Position numbers and translations under genes: made by a program. The notes under the pieces were generated by a model. It saw nothing but the letters and a program-made list of their open reading frames with translations, was not told where the DNA came from and ran no database searches. A stretch of 64,000 nt of DNA, taken from NCBI RefSeq assembly GCF_048544455.1, contig NC_133534.1, positions 222,174,292-222,238,291 of the forward strand, in the 5' to 3' direction. Positions 1 to 12,086 of this stretch are shown piece after piece (the first letter of the stretch is position 1; the number at the start of each line of letters is the position of its first letter). The stretch comes from Silene latifolia (taxonomy: Eukaryota; Streptophyta; Magnoliopsida; Caryophyllales; Caryophyllaceae).

Positions 1-268
1 TTTAATTAACTCGTAACATTATACGATTAATTAAATGATCAATTAAGAGTATTGCCCTTTAGGTATGACCTAGGGGTCAATCGATCACCACCGTCACACG
101 ACGTAATAATGTCAAACTCTAGTCACCCAATCATTACCGATATATGTTGACCAGTTGACAGTAACAATATTACTTCCCAATTGTATTCATTTTAATGAGA
201 CTTAAACATGTGATCATCATGATCAACAGTCGTGATCGCATTATTGTCGGAGGACACATATTCCAACA
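1..268 (-). repeat. 3' LTR of the copia element (partial)
   Basis: This is the terminal part of the LTR in plus-strand order. It matches 7709-7976 and ends in CCAACA, the reverse complement of the TGTTGG LTR start. About 980 bp should lie before the window start. The same family is seen again as the divergent solo LTR ending at 27768. Confidence 0.9.
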
Positions 269-283
269 ATCTCCCACTTGTCC
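269..283 (-). other. Copia polypurine tract
   Basis: On the minus strand this reads GGACAAGTGGGAGAT directly before the 3' LTR start TGTTGG. That is the expected place and composition of the plus-strand primer. Confidence 0.85.
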
Positions 284-1033
284 TCGACAAGTGTGCGTCA
301 CCAATTCTCTTGTCCTATTACTATCTCCCACTCAATGCAAGGTGTCTTTCAGGTCGTACTTGCAAGTGATCATATCGAGAGTGGTTTCCTCGATCTGGAG
401 AACAACTGATTGACCGGATTTATCCACTCTGAATACCTTCCGAGCGTGGCCACGCATTTCCAGTTCATTACTCCTCGAGTGGGCCTGAGACATTGTTATA
501 ACCCTAACTAGGGGTGGACAATTCCTATCGCACTCATTCCCTTCGACTAGCCACAGCCATCATAACCCAAAATATGCCCATTTGACCCCATTTACGAAGG
601 TCGTAGTAACACAAATCAAAGTTAATCTGAAACTGTGCCATCTTAGGTGAATAGTCTTTAGTCAAAAGAATCGACTCATTTGAATACTATAGTAGCTCTC
701 GCCACGACCAGGCTATATAAATTTGCCAGAACTCTATAAGCGGTCATTAGGCCCGACAAAATGTTCCTAACAGTCTGCCTATGTGATCGACTAGTCATCT
801 CACATGACTCTATGGCACTTGAACTTGCCATCAATCGCCTCACACTCTAGTCACTTCGAGACGTCAGCTCATATAAGCGACTATGGGCAAATACTATGTT
901 AATCCGTGTTCACTTTAACGGGGTTCAATTGTCACTACAACCCGTTTGGATATCACAATGTATAAATTAAAGATAAAAGACAAATGTGATTATGAACATG
1001 AACAAAACAACACTTTTATTTCATTTCAAAATC
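284..1033 (-). other. Copia 3' untranslated region
   Basis: About 750 bp lie between the RNase H stop and the polypurine tract. I see no credible reading frame; short ORFs here are chance. The length is normal for the 3' tail of Angela-like elements. Confidence 0.7.
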
Positions 1034-4000
1034 TTAACAAAAATTTGGTACACGTTTAAGTCCCATGGACGTAACATGTCCATCATGCTTAGTTTGCGAT
1101 AAAGGCTTGGTGAGCGGATCGGCTATGTTGTCATCCGTCCCAACCTTACATAACGCAATTTCCTTTCTATCAATAAAATCTCTTATTACATGATACTTTC
1201 TAAGTACGTGTCTAGATCTATTACTAGACTTTGGCTCTTTAGCTTGGAAGATCGTCCCACTATTATCACAATAGAGAGTGATGGGATCATCGGCGGTAGG
1301 TACTACTTTTAGACCTTCCGTGAATTGCTTGATCCACATAGCTTCCTTGGCAGCTTCCGATCTTTGCTATGTACTCAGCCTCCGTTGTAGAATCCATGAT
1401 TCTGACTTCCTTGAAGCTTCTCCAGCTTACGGCACCGCCATTGAGCTTGAAAACAAAACCAGCTTGCGATTTCATGTCATCTCTATCTGTTTGAAAACTT
1501 GAGTCCGTGTATCCATTAACACGCAACTCATTGTCTCCTCCAAATACAAGGATAGAGTCCTTAGTTCTTCTCAAGTACTTAAGGATGTTCTTGACAGCAA
1601 TCCAGTGACTCTCACCTGGATTTCCTTGATATCTACTCGTCATGCTCAAGGCATACGAGACATCAGGGCGTGTGCATATCATTGCATACATGATTGATCT
1701 GATAGCGGAAGCGTAAGGGATTTCACTCATGCGTTCAACATCATGGGGTTTAGAGGGAGATTGAGTCTTGCTCAATATCGTCCCGGTTACCATAGGTACC
1801 AAACCTCTTTTGGATTTCTCCATGCTGAACCGTCGAAGAATCTTATCAACATAAGACTCTTGACTTAGTGCCAATATCCTCTTGGATCTATCTCTATAGA
1901 TCCGGATACCTAATATGCGTTGTGCCTCTCCTAAATCCTTCATTTGGAAGTGGTTACCTAACCACTTCTTAACAGAAGACAACATTGGAATATCATTTCC
2001 AATGAGTAGTATGTCATCGACATACAAGATTAGGAACACAACATTGCTCCCACTGAATTTCATGTATAAACATGGTTCCTCAACACTTCGAGTGAAACCA
2101 TTTTCCTTTATAACATGATTGAATCGATGATTCCAACTTCTAGATGCTTGCTTAAGACCATAAATGGATCTCTTAAGCTTGCACACTTTGTTAGGATTTT
2201 TAGAATCAACAAAACCTTCGGGTTGTATCATGTACACCTCCTCTTCTAAATGCCCATTTAAAAAAGCGGTTTTGACATCCATTTGCCATATTTCATAGTC
2301 ATGAAATGCGGCAATCGCTAACAAAATCCGTATGGATCTTAGCATGGCTACGGGGGCGAAAGTCTCATCATAATGGAGACCTTGGACTTGGGTAAATCCT
2401 TTTGCCACTAGCCTAGCTTTATAGACATCATCATGTCCTTCTATGCCATTCTTGATTTTGAATATCCATTTGCATTGGAGGGGTCTCGCCCCTTTAGGCA
2501 AATCTACCAAGTCCCAAACTTGGTTTTCAAGCATAGAATCCATTTCGGACTTCATGGCTTCAAGCCATAAGGTGGAATTAGGACTAGAGATTACGGCCTT
2601 GTAGGTGGCGGGCTCGTCACTTTCCATAAGCAACACATTGAGTGTTCCATCTTCCTCGATAAGTCCCACATATCGATCGGGATGGCGAATTACTCGGCCC
2701 GTCCTTCTTAGTGGAGGAGGTACAACCGCGTTAGACGACGAAGGAACATCTTCTTGCGTCTCTACCTCGGTTTGTGGCTCTTGAACTTCATCAAGTTCAA
2801 AATTTCTCCCGCTATGTCTCTTAGAAATAAATTCCTTTTCTAAGAAGACAGCCTCACAAGACACAAACACTTTATGATCTTGAGGTTTGTAGAAGTAATA
2901 TCCTCGAGAGGTCGAGGGGTAACCTACAAAGGTGCATTTTTCGGATCTTGGGGCAAGCTTGTTGTCGTTCTTAGTTTTGACGTAAGCATCACATCCCCAA
3001 ATCTTCATATAGGATATATTTGGGATCTTACCCGTCCACATCTCACATGGAGTCTTTTTGGTGGACTTTGTGGGACTATTATTCAAAGATCGAATTGCGG
3101 TTTGTATCGCAAATCCCCAAAACGAGTTTGGTAACTCGGTTTGACTCATCATGGATCGAACCATATCAAGTAAGGTTCGATTTCTCCTTTCGGCAACACC
3201 ATTAAGTTGAGGTGTTCCGGGTGGAGAAAGTTGTGATATAATACCACGACTTTTCAAGTGTGAATCAAATTCAAGGCTAAGGTATTCCCCACCACGATCG
3301 GATCGTAGTGCCTTAATCCTTTTATTCAATTGGTTCTCTACTTCGTTTTGAAATTCCTTGAATTTCTCAAACGCTTCACTCTTATGTTTAATTAAATAGA
3401 TATACCCATATCTACTTAAATCATCGGTGAAGGTTATGAAGTAGTCATAATTACCACGAGCGGTGATAGTCAATGGTCCACATACATCGGTGTGTATGAG
3501 TCCCAATAGCTCACTAGCTCGTGTCCCTTTACCACTAAAAGGATTACGAGTCATTTTGCCAATTAGGCAATATTCGCATGTACCATATGATTGATAATCA
3601 AATGGTGTAATCACATTAGTTGAAATTAATCTTTTGATGCGATTCTCGTTTATGTGACCTAATCGACAATGCCAAATGAACGCTTCACTTGGGTCACTTG
3701 TTTTGAGTTTCTTTGATTGAATGTTATAAATATCTCTTGTCGGATTTGAGGTCTCTAAAATGTAAATGCCATTTATGGAAGTAGCTTGGCCAATAACCAA
3801 ATCATTCCTAGAAATAGTACAACAATTGTTCTTAATGGCAAAACAAAAACCGTCCATGTCTAGCATGGCGATTGAAATAATATTTTTAGAGAGTGTAGGT
3901 ACATAAAAACAATTATGCAAATACAACTCAAATCCACTTGGCAAAGCTAAAACATAAGTGCCCTTGGATTCGGCCGCTACCCGAGCTCCATTTCCAAGGC

Positions 4001-4586
4001 GTAGATCCACATCTCCCTTGTTAAGCTTCTCCACATTTCTTAAACCCTGTAAATGATTACAAAGGTGAAAACCACAACCGGTATCTAGTACCCATGTCGT
4101 GGTGGATGTATAATTTATATCAATAACATAAATTTCTTTAGGAATTGTACCTTTTGGAGTAATGAGTCCTTCCCTTATATTTCGCAAATACATGGGACAA
4201 TTCCTAAGCCAATGTCCCATGCCATAGCAATAATGGCACTCATCATTAACTTGCTTGAAGTTTTTGATTTTCTTTCCTTTCTTCTTGAACCTCTTGCCCT
4301 TGGTAGCAAGAACTTGATTGCTAGAGCTCCCACTAGCTTTGGCATCTTTATCTTCCAGAGACAAAGACCCTATAGCTTGCATGAGGTAGTCTTCCTGAGA
4401 CGGACTCACACGAGGTCTAGTAGTAGTGGGTGGTTTAGAAGAGGTGATGAAATTAAGGTTTCCATCCGAACCTATCCCGAAATGAAGTTCTCTAGTTGTA
4501 TCGAAATCGTTGTTGGAGCAAATGTTGTCAAGAACATTGTGATAAGAATCAATAGTAATTGGTGCGGTAGCATTTGATGGATTCAT
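1034..4586 (-). pseudogene. Copia gag-pol polyprotein, one frameshift, gag N-terminus missing
   Basis: The main frame covers 4586 down to 1287 (1099 codons). Visible in order: a lysine-rich gag tail; a CCHC knuckle (CHYC...GHWLRNC, residues 117-130); protease DTG (168-170); a GAG-pre-integrase segment (GHINENRIKR); an integrase core (HTDVCGP); reverse transcriptase with YVDDILLIGND; and RNase H starting near VNGYTDSSFQ. An extra base in the T-run at 1363-1365 shifts the frame inside the RNase H motif STTEAEYIA. The rest of RNase H continues in another frame to 1034 (YCDNSGTI, ADPLTKPL). The usual gag core upstream of the CCHC knuckle is absent: the ORF opens with an unfamiliar stretch of about 85 residues. 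The product would process and integrate the element, but this copy is unlikely to be autonomous. Confidence 0.9.
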
Positions 4587-6711
4587 TGTTTTAGAACTAC
4601 AAATATGGAGGAAAAGGAAATATTAACATATGTCTTTTAAAATCATACTTGTAAAATATTAACAAGATATGAACATTTATATAGTGACCTCTACCCAACT
4701 ATAATAAATGATTCCAAGACCCAAATTCATATCGACTTAGGCACGGTGGGGCCGATACATCCTTCATCAATATAACTCGGTGGATTAACGTTTAATCGAT
4801 TCTACTTTTAGAACTCTTGGTCGATAATATTACATTAACAATTATCTATAGCCCAAAACACATCGACAAGGGCACGGTGGGGCCGATACATCCCTTATCA
4901 ACATGAATTCGGTGGATTAACATTCATCACCCACTTCCCCTACGTAACAAGGTTTGTACCCCGGTGTGGCTGAGTGCACTCCCTCACGAAATAGGTTTTC
5001 ATGGTTTCTACTATTTGGTAAGGCTATGTCTCAATTGATAATTTTAGCGAGAGGTCATGTCAATTCATTATCTATCACGTTTTAAGTGAACTAAAGCGGT
5101 GAACTACGATAATTCTAATTGACACGGTCGATAAACTCGATAAGACAATGCATGTTTAGTTATGGCGATTTAGCGATGCATGTGACATAAAATAAAATGC
5201 AAGCATAAAATAAATAAATCCTAGTATGGCCTTTCCTAAAATAGAAAAAACTCTTTAACTATTACATTTCGGAAACCAACTCCATTGGTCCCTTGAACTT
5301 CGGTTGTGGCACGCATCTCGAGGTAACACCGTCTTTATGTATCGCCATTCTTGAAGAAATCCGTCTTTAGGTACTCCTGAATGAATAAAATTACATAATA
5401 AATTACATAATTCCTATTATACATTTGTAACTAAAATAAAATAAATCTATTAAATTACAAAACGGTGATACGAGATCACAATAAAAATTACAACCGAATC
5501 GATATTCCCTTACATTTCGGGAAATACCAATTAAAATCTAAGGCCATACTAAGTAAAATTACATAATTCAAAATTACATAAACTAAAATTATGACAATCA
5601 TAAAGAAAAATGCAGCATTATAATATGTATAAACATGCTCAATTTTATGCTAAATCGCCTTTAAATTGCCAATATCGTATATTACTCGGTTTTTACGGAT
5701 TTGCGTGATTTCAACATTTTATAATCACAAAAATACATAAATTCATATTTATGCATTAGTTAATTACCCTAACCACTTAGGACTCAAAATTTAGTCTTTA
5801 CTAATAAATTGACCATAATTAACTTAAAATACTAAAATTGTTCATAAATAGTCCAAAAATACCAAAAATAAGCTATAAAACTTCAAATAAATCACAAAAC
5901 TTCAAATAAATTCAAAATTCAAAATTTAAATTCATGAACATTCTGGAAAAATACCATGACACTCATAATGTTCAAAATCTTAGGTTAAAAATAATTTCGA
6001 AATTTCCGGAAAAATAATGTTGCGGTTTATCGATTTTAACTAAAATAATCATAAAACATGAAGAAAAATAATAATCATTAACTTTTCAATTTTAGATCTG
6101 AAAAAGATAATAAAAAGCAACATTAGACGTTTTTCCTAAGTCATAGATTATGTTTTATTAATTTTTAACTAATAAAGTCACTATTTATGCTATTTTTCTT
6201 CAAAAATTCATAAATCATGCATAAGGACTTCTTTATGGCCAATTATTTTACACACATCTTGTAAAATTGCATGTGACAACATATAAAATTTCTATGACCA
6301 GATTCGAAATTTAACTCATATTAACCTATTTTTCACTTTAAATCTGAATTAAAAATGAAAAATCCATTTTTCGAGCATAACAAGTCCAAAAATTATGAAA
6401 ATTTACAGGTTATCTCAAAATAATATATGTGACAACATATCCAAAAATTACTGGAAAATTCGAAGTATAGCAAATTTTAGACCAAAAATGACATTTTTAC
6501 TCATAAAATCATATTTAAATGCCATTATTGTAATTATGAACAATAAAAATCCGAAAAAATAACCAAAATATCCTAAAACATTTTAGGACCAGAAATATTA
6601 ACATGCATGTAATGATTTCGTGATATATCATAATAACACAAATTTTACAAGTTTTATTTGTTATTCTTATAACTCGGAAAAACTTTTAACCAATTTGCAT
6701 GCAAACAACCG
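4587..6711 (-). other. Long AT-rich copia leader without gag core
   Basis: About 2.1 kb separate the primer site from the first good ORF. It is very AT-rich and has no sizeable frame. An imperfect direct repeat of about 65 bp, 131 bp apart, contains the GC-rich core GCACGGTGGGGCCGATACAT at 4741 and 4872, each followed by a CGGTGGATTAAC block. This stretch replaces the place where the gag domain is normally encoded. Confidence 0.7.
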
Positions 6712-6726
6712 TGGCTCATGATACCG
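6712..6726 (-). other. Copia primer-binding site (tRNA-iMet type)
   Basis: The minus strand reads CGGTATCATGAGCC two bases after the LTR end. It resembles the common plant TGGTATCAGAGC initiator-Met primer site, with a mismatch at the first base. Confidence 0.75.
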
Positions 6727-6728
6727 AT

Positions 6729-7976
6729 TGAAGGAAATGTAGATTCATATACATAATAACATACTCAAATATGTCTAAGTTAATTTGTCATAAAATTAAA
6801 ACGGATTTTATGCATGCAAACAAAATAACAAAGAGAAGAAATCATGTTCTTACAATGGGTATTTCGGTTTTATAGGGCACAAAAGAAATCTCCTTTTCTT
6901 TTGTTCTTGAGCTTTCCTTATGGATGAACAAGATCTAAGTATAAGATCTCTCCCTAAGCTTTATACCCAAGGCTTTCTCTTAATCTAATTAATATTATTT
7001 GATCTAGTATAATATTAATCTTGTGAAAAATTGAACCAAAAGGTTTGGTATTTGAGTTCTCAAAACCGGTTGAGAAGAGGAGAGGAAGAGGAATTATTTT
7101 TATCTCTCTAAAATAATTATGTTAAGTGAATGAATAAATTATCTAACACACTATGCCATATAGTGAAAGATAAAATAAAAAGAAAAACAACCCTTGTTCT
7201 TTCCAAGGGAGAAGTAGGGTAGGGGAAGGGAAAATGGCCTATGCATGGCCTTTGTGTTCTTACACAAAAGGCACTAGGTATGCATGCCTATATTAGAGAA
7301 ATGATGATCAATTCCACTAATCTAAATTAACACAATATGTTAATTATTCCCAATATTTCGGTCCACATTGTAATATGGATTCCATATTATTTTTGTCAAA
7401 TGTCAATATGTCACTTGTCATATGTAACATAAATTGTTTATGTATTTTTAACATATTAAAAATCAACGTATTAATAAAAATACGTCATATACAAAAATCG
7501 ACTTAGTAATTCATAATTACTCGTACCAAAATATTTTACCGTTTATAAATCGCATTTATAATAATTCATTCAAATCCAATTGTTTCTTTAAACAATAATT
7601 TCATCTGAGTAATGATATAATTTGATTACTCAGACCGTATCTCATTTAATCACATTTCAATTTGATACGTAAATTTTACTTCCAAAATCGTCCGTCAATT
7701 TTTCAAGTAATTTAATTAACTCGTAACATTATACGATTAATTAAATGATCAATTAAGAGTATTGCCCTTTAGGTATGACCTAGGGGGTCAACTGATCACC
7801 ACCGTCACACGACAGTAATGTCAAACTCTAGTCAACCAATCATTACCGATATATGTTGACCGATTGTGATAACAATATTACTTCCCAATTGTATTCATTT
7901 TAATGAGACTTAAACATGTGATCATCATGATCAACAGTCGTGATCGCATTATTGTCGGAGGACACATATTCCAACA
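6729..7976 (-). repeat. 5' LTR of the copia element (1248 bp)
   Basis: In plus order it starts TGAAGGAAATG and ends TTCCAACA, giving TG...CA termini. Its last 268 bp match the window start. It directly abuts the primer site at 6726. Tekay-like sequence follows at 7977. Confidence 0.9.
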
Positions 7977-8227
7977 GAGAATCGCGCACTGTCAGTGGTT
8001 AGTTGTTGTAGATATAAATGGGTTAAACTTCGGGACGAAGTTTGTTTATAGGAGGGTAGAATGTGATACTACTAAAGTTTTGAGTTGATATATTTTACTT
8101 ACGAGTGTTTAATACGGTTGGTTTATCTTTAGTTAATAATGATAGCATTTCTATTGGTATGATGGTGTCTATTTTTGGATAGTTTGGGTGAACTTCGGGG
8201 ACGAAGTTCTTTTTAAGGAGGGAAGAC
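7977..8227 (+). mobile_element. 3' internal end of a Tekay-like chromovirus with two hairpin/polypurine modules
   Basis: This is what remains of the internal region upstream of the LTR at 8228; the rest is displaced beyond the copia insertion. Two modules of the same design occur. At 8025-8043 the stem AAACTTCG/CGAAGTTT is followed by an AGGAGGG purine run and TGTGATAC. At 8190-8209 the stem GAACTTCG/CGAAGTTC is followed by AAGGAGGGAAGAC and the true LTR start TGTAATAC. The first looks like a decayed duplicate of the polypurine tract/LTR junction. Confidence 0.75.
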
Positions 8228-8525
8228 TGTAATACCCCGTATTTTAAGGTTGATTAGTGGTTAGTCAGACGGTGGAAATATTAAAATGTGCTTTTAAAAT
8301 TTGTTTTATAAATTATATTTGAGTATTTTGTAAATGATATTTATTAACTATGAGATATGTTGGGAGACAGAATAACTAATAAAAGGATGAATGAGTCGGG
8401 ATGGTGAATTGGGCTCGTGTAAACCGCGTGTGTAGTATACAATAAATAATTAATAATAATAATAATACACATATTCTATAATTGGTAGGTTTCCTAATAA
8501 CTTTCTAAGTTGACCCACCTTCTAC

Positions 8526-8533
8526 TATAAATA
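8526..8533 (+). promoter_or_regulatory. LTR TATA box
   Basis: CTATAAATACA about 300 bp inside the LTR is a near-ideal plant TATA element, so transcription of this LTR would begin about 30 bp downstream. A hexamer alone is weak, but its LTR position is right. Confidence 0.6.
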
Positions 8534-9599
8534 CAAGGGTAGACCTATTGATAAATCACTTTTCACTTTTACAAATATCACACATAAGTTAGAGAGGGAG
8601 AGGGAGAATAAAAAGGAAAAAATAGGGGAAAGGGGAATTGGGCAATCAATTTGGGGATTTTGCACTACTTCTATTGGATTCGATCTTTTATTTTGTAAGT
8701 TGCCTTTAATCTTTCTAAGATTCAATTGTACGTCTTTAAGACTTAAATTATAGTAGGATTATGGTAGAAGTCGTGCTTAATTACATGAAGATTAAGTTAA
8801 ACATGATTAGGTTAAAGAAGGAAAGTTACAACAATTCTGTAAATCTGTAAGTTGTCTTAAACGAATTATCAGGCCATTTTAAATTGTTATCTTCGAAAAC
8901 ATAAAGAATAGACTTAGGTTATTTTCAAGTCTAGTTTATGCCTGTAAAATTTCGTATCTATTGGCCGTGTAGATCTTTCAGAATAAATTCATAATGAACA
9001 TGTCGACTGAGAATCCGCGAATGCACTAGTAGTCTAAAGTTTATTTCGTAAACCTAAATTATAAATTGAAACTTAGTTGGGTATTTTGCATACATTAATT
9101 TTTAATAGTTTAGATGATGCTAGGCATTGGAATTTCGCAAAAATCATATGTTAAACTTGTTTTTATGAATCGATACTTTTTATGCGACAGAATTCGTCGG
9201 TATTTATAAATATTTCAAGAAAACCTTGATAAGTATGGAATTTGAGGAAATTTTATTTTATAAGAACTGTATATATGTGTCTTAGGGTTCCAACCCCACT
9301 GGTCTTGCATCGTTTAGATTTTTATTGAATTAATTATGAATTTTATAGTGAGACTGAACTCTGCTGTAAACGGTAGAATTAGAGATTTAGCTTTAAAGTT
9401 GTCAAAAGGATTAGGACGTGATAGGCATATGATAAGTGCATGATTATTTGGTTAGTTAATGACTTGTACATAATTATGTTATGTAGGTTATGGATTTGTA
9501 AAAGATCGATTTGATTGCTTGTGTGACTCGTGTGACTCGAAGATTTGCTATCAAGTAGGTTAACTACTCAACTCGTGTTATTATTATTGACTTGTGCAA

Positions 9600-11735
9600 T
9601 TTTTTTTTTCGGTAAAATGTAAGTATATTAAAAAAACAATGTAACCATACAAGAGAAGACGGAGATAAAAGACCCAACCCGACCTTCTTAGAACCAAACA
9701 AATGGAAACAAACACAGCCCAACAAAATGAGCAACTATCACTACTGACATGCCTAAAAAAATCTTATCATCAAAACCAGGTGGCTTCCGGACAAATCAAT
9801 CGTCCCAAACTCCTGAACTGCTCATCCCATCACCTTCATCCATTGTGTTCATGCAATCCCTCTATTAATTCTCTTTCTCGACTTCCCATTTGCTCCTGAA
9901 AGCTTAAGATACGATTAGTGACCTCTTTAATAATCATCATCGCTACTTTTTCCGGTGTAAGCAGCACAAGATCATCTTTGCAGAGGTTCCGCTGTCTCCA
10001 TATGGCATAGATTGAGGCATTTAACAGAGCGTTAATGATCCCTTTTCGCATCGTAGAGCCAGTTAATCTTCTTCGCCATTCTGTGTGGTTGTCTACAGGA
10101 ATGTTCTCCCTGATCTGATTGCCTATGAGGGCAATTATCTTGGAGCTATATTCACATTCAAAGAATAAATGAGAATCCGTCTCTGAGCCCATCCCACAAA
10201 TCGTATAGATATCATCATCATCAATCCCCAATTTATGCAATTTGAAATTGGTTTTTAAAGCATTGTCAAAGTAGATCCAAGCTATGAAACCATGTTTAGG
10301 GATCGTGTATTTGGTCCAAATTAGACCGTGCCATTGAACTTTCCCTCCTTTTTTTTAATGAGTTCATAGCCTTTGGCAATCGAGTATTCTTTCCTTTTAT
10401 CCAAGGTTCAAATGTTCTGATGGTATGAGTCCTGATAAAGGGATTTGTTTTGGCATATTTTCCTCCAAGACCAGGTGGAATTGCTTGAGGGGCTATAATC
10501 CAACCACTGCTTACCTTTTATGTAGACTGTGTTGACCCACCTAACCCACAAGTGATCAGGCATAGTAGCTAACCACCAGACCAATTTTCCAACAGCTGCT
10601 TTGTTCCAATCAGTGGCACAGTTCATTCCTAATCCTCCTTCACTCTTAGGTCTACAGATTTTTTCCCAGGAAATAAGAGGTGATCTCAAATAATCCACCC
10701 CTCGATCCCATAGAAAATTTCTGCATATAGCCTCAGTTCTATTGATCACTCCAGTTGGTAGTATAAAGATACTAGCCTAGTAGTTATGTAGAGTCTTAAG
10801 GACAACTTGAACCAGGATCAGCCTACCTGCATAGGATAACTTTCTAGCCCCCAAATTTCTAATTCTCTGAACAACTTTATCAATGAGAGGCTTGTAGTCC
10901 TTAGCATTAAGTCTTGTGGTTTTGATAGGAACTCCAAGATATTTAAAAGGGAGTGAACCCTCCACCATACCTGAAATCCTTAGTATATCCTATTTCAAAT
11001 CAGCATTCACTCCATTGAAGTAGGCATTTGACTTGCCCTTACTCATATTTAGACCTGATGATTTGGAGAAAGTTGCAAAGGATATGAGAATTGTCATTAT
11101 TGATGAGCAATCTCCTTTGCAAAATAAAAGAAGGTCATCTGCAAACATAAGATGGGTAAGTTTCATTTGTTTGCACATTGGGTGATAATTAAAATCATTT
11201 GTCCCAGTAGAATAAGTAAGGATTCTTGAAAGGTATTCCATGCACACAGTAAACAGTAAAAGAGAGAGGGGATCACCCTGTCTCAACCCCCTTTCTCCTT
11301 TAAAGAATCCAAACACATTGCCATTAAGATTGAGGGAATAAGTAGCTGTTGTGACACATTGCATTATCCACCCTTTGAATTGCTCTAGGAAGTTAAGTGC
11401 ACTCAGCATTTGATCTAAGAATTTCCATTCAACAGTGTCATATGCCTTCTGTAGATCCATTTTGAACAGGCACCTAGGTGAGACTACCTTCCTTTCATAA
11501 AGTCTAATGATGTCTTGGCAAATAAGAATATTCTCCAAGATACTCCTCCCTTGTATGAACCCACCCTGATTTTGAGCAATCAGATCAGGAAGAATTCTAG
11601 CTAGCCTATTCCACAAGATCTTGGAAATGCATTTGTAAATGACATTACAACAAGTAATAGGCCTGTACTGAAGCACACTAGTAGGTCTAGGAAGTTTAGG
11701 AATTAGAGTGACCATAGTGGCATTATGTAATGTGA
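9600..11735 (-). mobile_element. 5'-truncated L1-type LINE
   Basis: A T-run at 9601-9609 is the poly(A) tail of a minus-strand LINE. ORF2 fragments fill the rest, and the homology stops abruptly near 11735, inside the reverse transcriptase, so the 5' end (ORF1, endonuclease) is missing. It sits inside the Tekay-like LTR. I could not define a convincing target duplication. Confidence 0.88.
9836..11730 (-). pseudogene. L1 ORF2 remnant: reverse transcriptase and C-terminal zinc knuckle
   Basis: The frame at 11715-10990 holds the reverse transcriptase core. It includes YRPITCCNVIYK, the fingers motif GGFIQGRS, FKMDLQKAYDTVEW, GLRQGDPLS and the catalytic FADDLLLF. The next frames (10968-10777, KYLGVPIK; 10749-10408, FLWDRG...ISWEKIC) continue the thumb and post-RT region. 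The frame 10240-9836 carries a zf-RVT-like C...C...HLFFEC knuckle. Several frameshifts and stops separate the pieces, so it is dead. Confidence 0.9.
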
Positions 11736-11819
11736 ATTGGATGGATTATTAGATTATTGGATGAGGTGTATTATTATTGTTGGAAGCGTCAGCTTCGTGT
11801 CCGAGATGAATTGGTTGGT

Positions 11820-12086
11820 TATTATTATTTATTATTGTTGTTGCATATCATCTGCATTGGATACCTCAGATTCGTTCTGGGTTGAATTATTATTATTATT
11901 GTTGAATATCATTTGCATTGGTTACCTCAGACTCGTTCTGGGATGAATTATTGTTATTGTGGCATAACATTTGCATTGGTTTCCCCAGGCTGGTTCTGTA
12001 GGACTTCTCTCTGGGATGATGAATACCTCAACTTCGGTTGGGATGATGAATACCTCAACTTCAGTTTGGATGATGAATACCCCAGG
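11820..12086 (+). repeat. Two tandem-repeat blocks in the Tekay-like LTR
   Basis: Three units of about 60 bp (11820-11998) each contain CAT(C/T)TGCATTGG and a TTCTGGG(T/A)TGAATTATT segment. They are followed by 2.7 units of a 27-bp repeat built on GGATGATGAATACCTCAACT at 12013, 12040 and 12067. Both lie shortly before the LTR 3' end. Confidence 0.85.

Larger units (their letters stand above)
1..7976 (-). mobile_element. Angela-like Ty1/copia LTR retrotransposon, left LTR cut by window
   Basis: The first 268 bases are repeated at 7709-7976, so the two LTRs of one element bracket a gag-pol region. Reading on the minus strand, the order is 5' LTR (6729-7976), iMet-type primer site, long AT-rich leader, truncated gag, protease, integrase, reverse transcriptase, RNase H, polypurine tract, 3' LTR. 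Integrase before reverse transcriptase defines Ty1/copia. The DTGCG protease motif and GHWLRNC zinc knuckle resemble the Angela/Tork group as I remember it. The two LTR copies differ by substitutions and small indels, so the insertion is not very young. It sits in the 3' end of a Tekay-like element whose sequence resumes at 7977. The left target duplication lies outside the window. Confidence 0.93.

Noticed and set aside
9553..11760. Target-site duplication for the L1 (TTGTGCAAT versus TGTAATGTG)
   Set aside because: The match is too weak and the 5' junction is imprecise, so no duplication is claimed.
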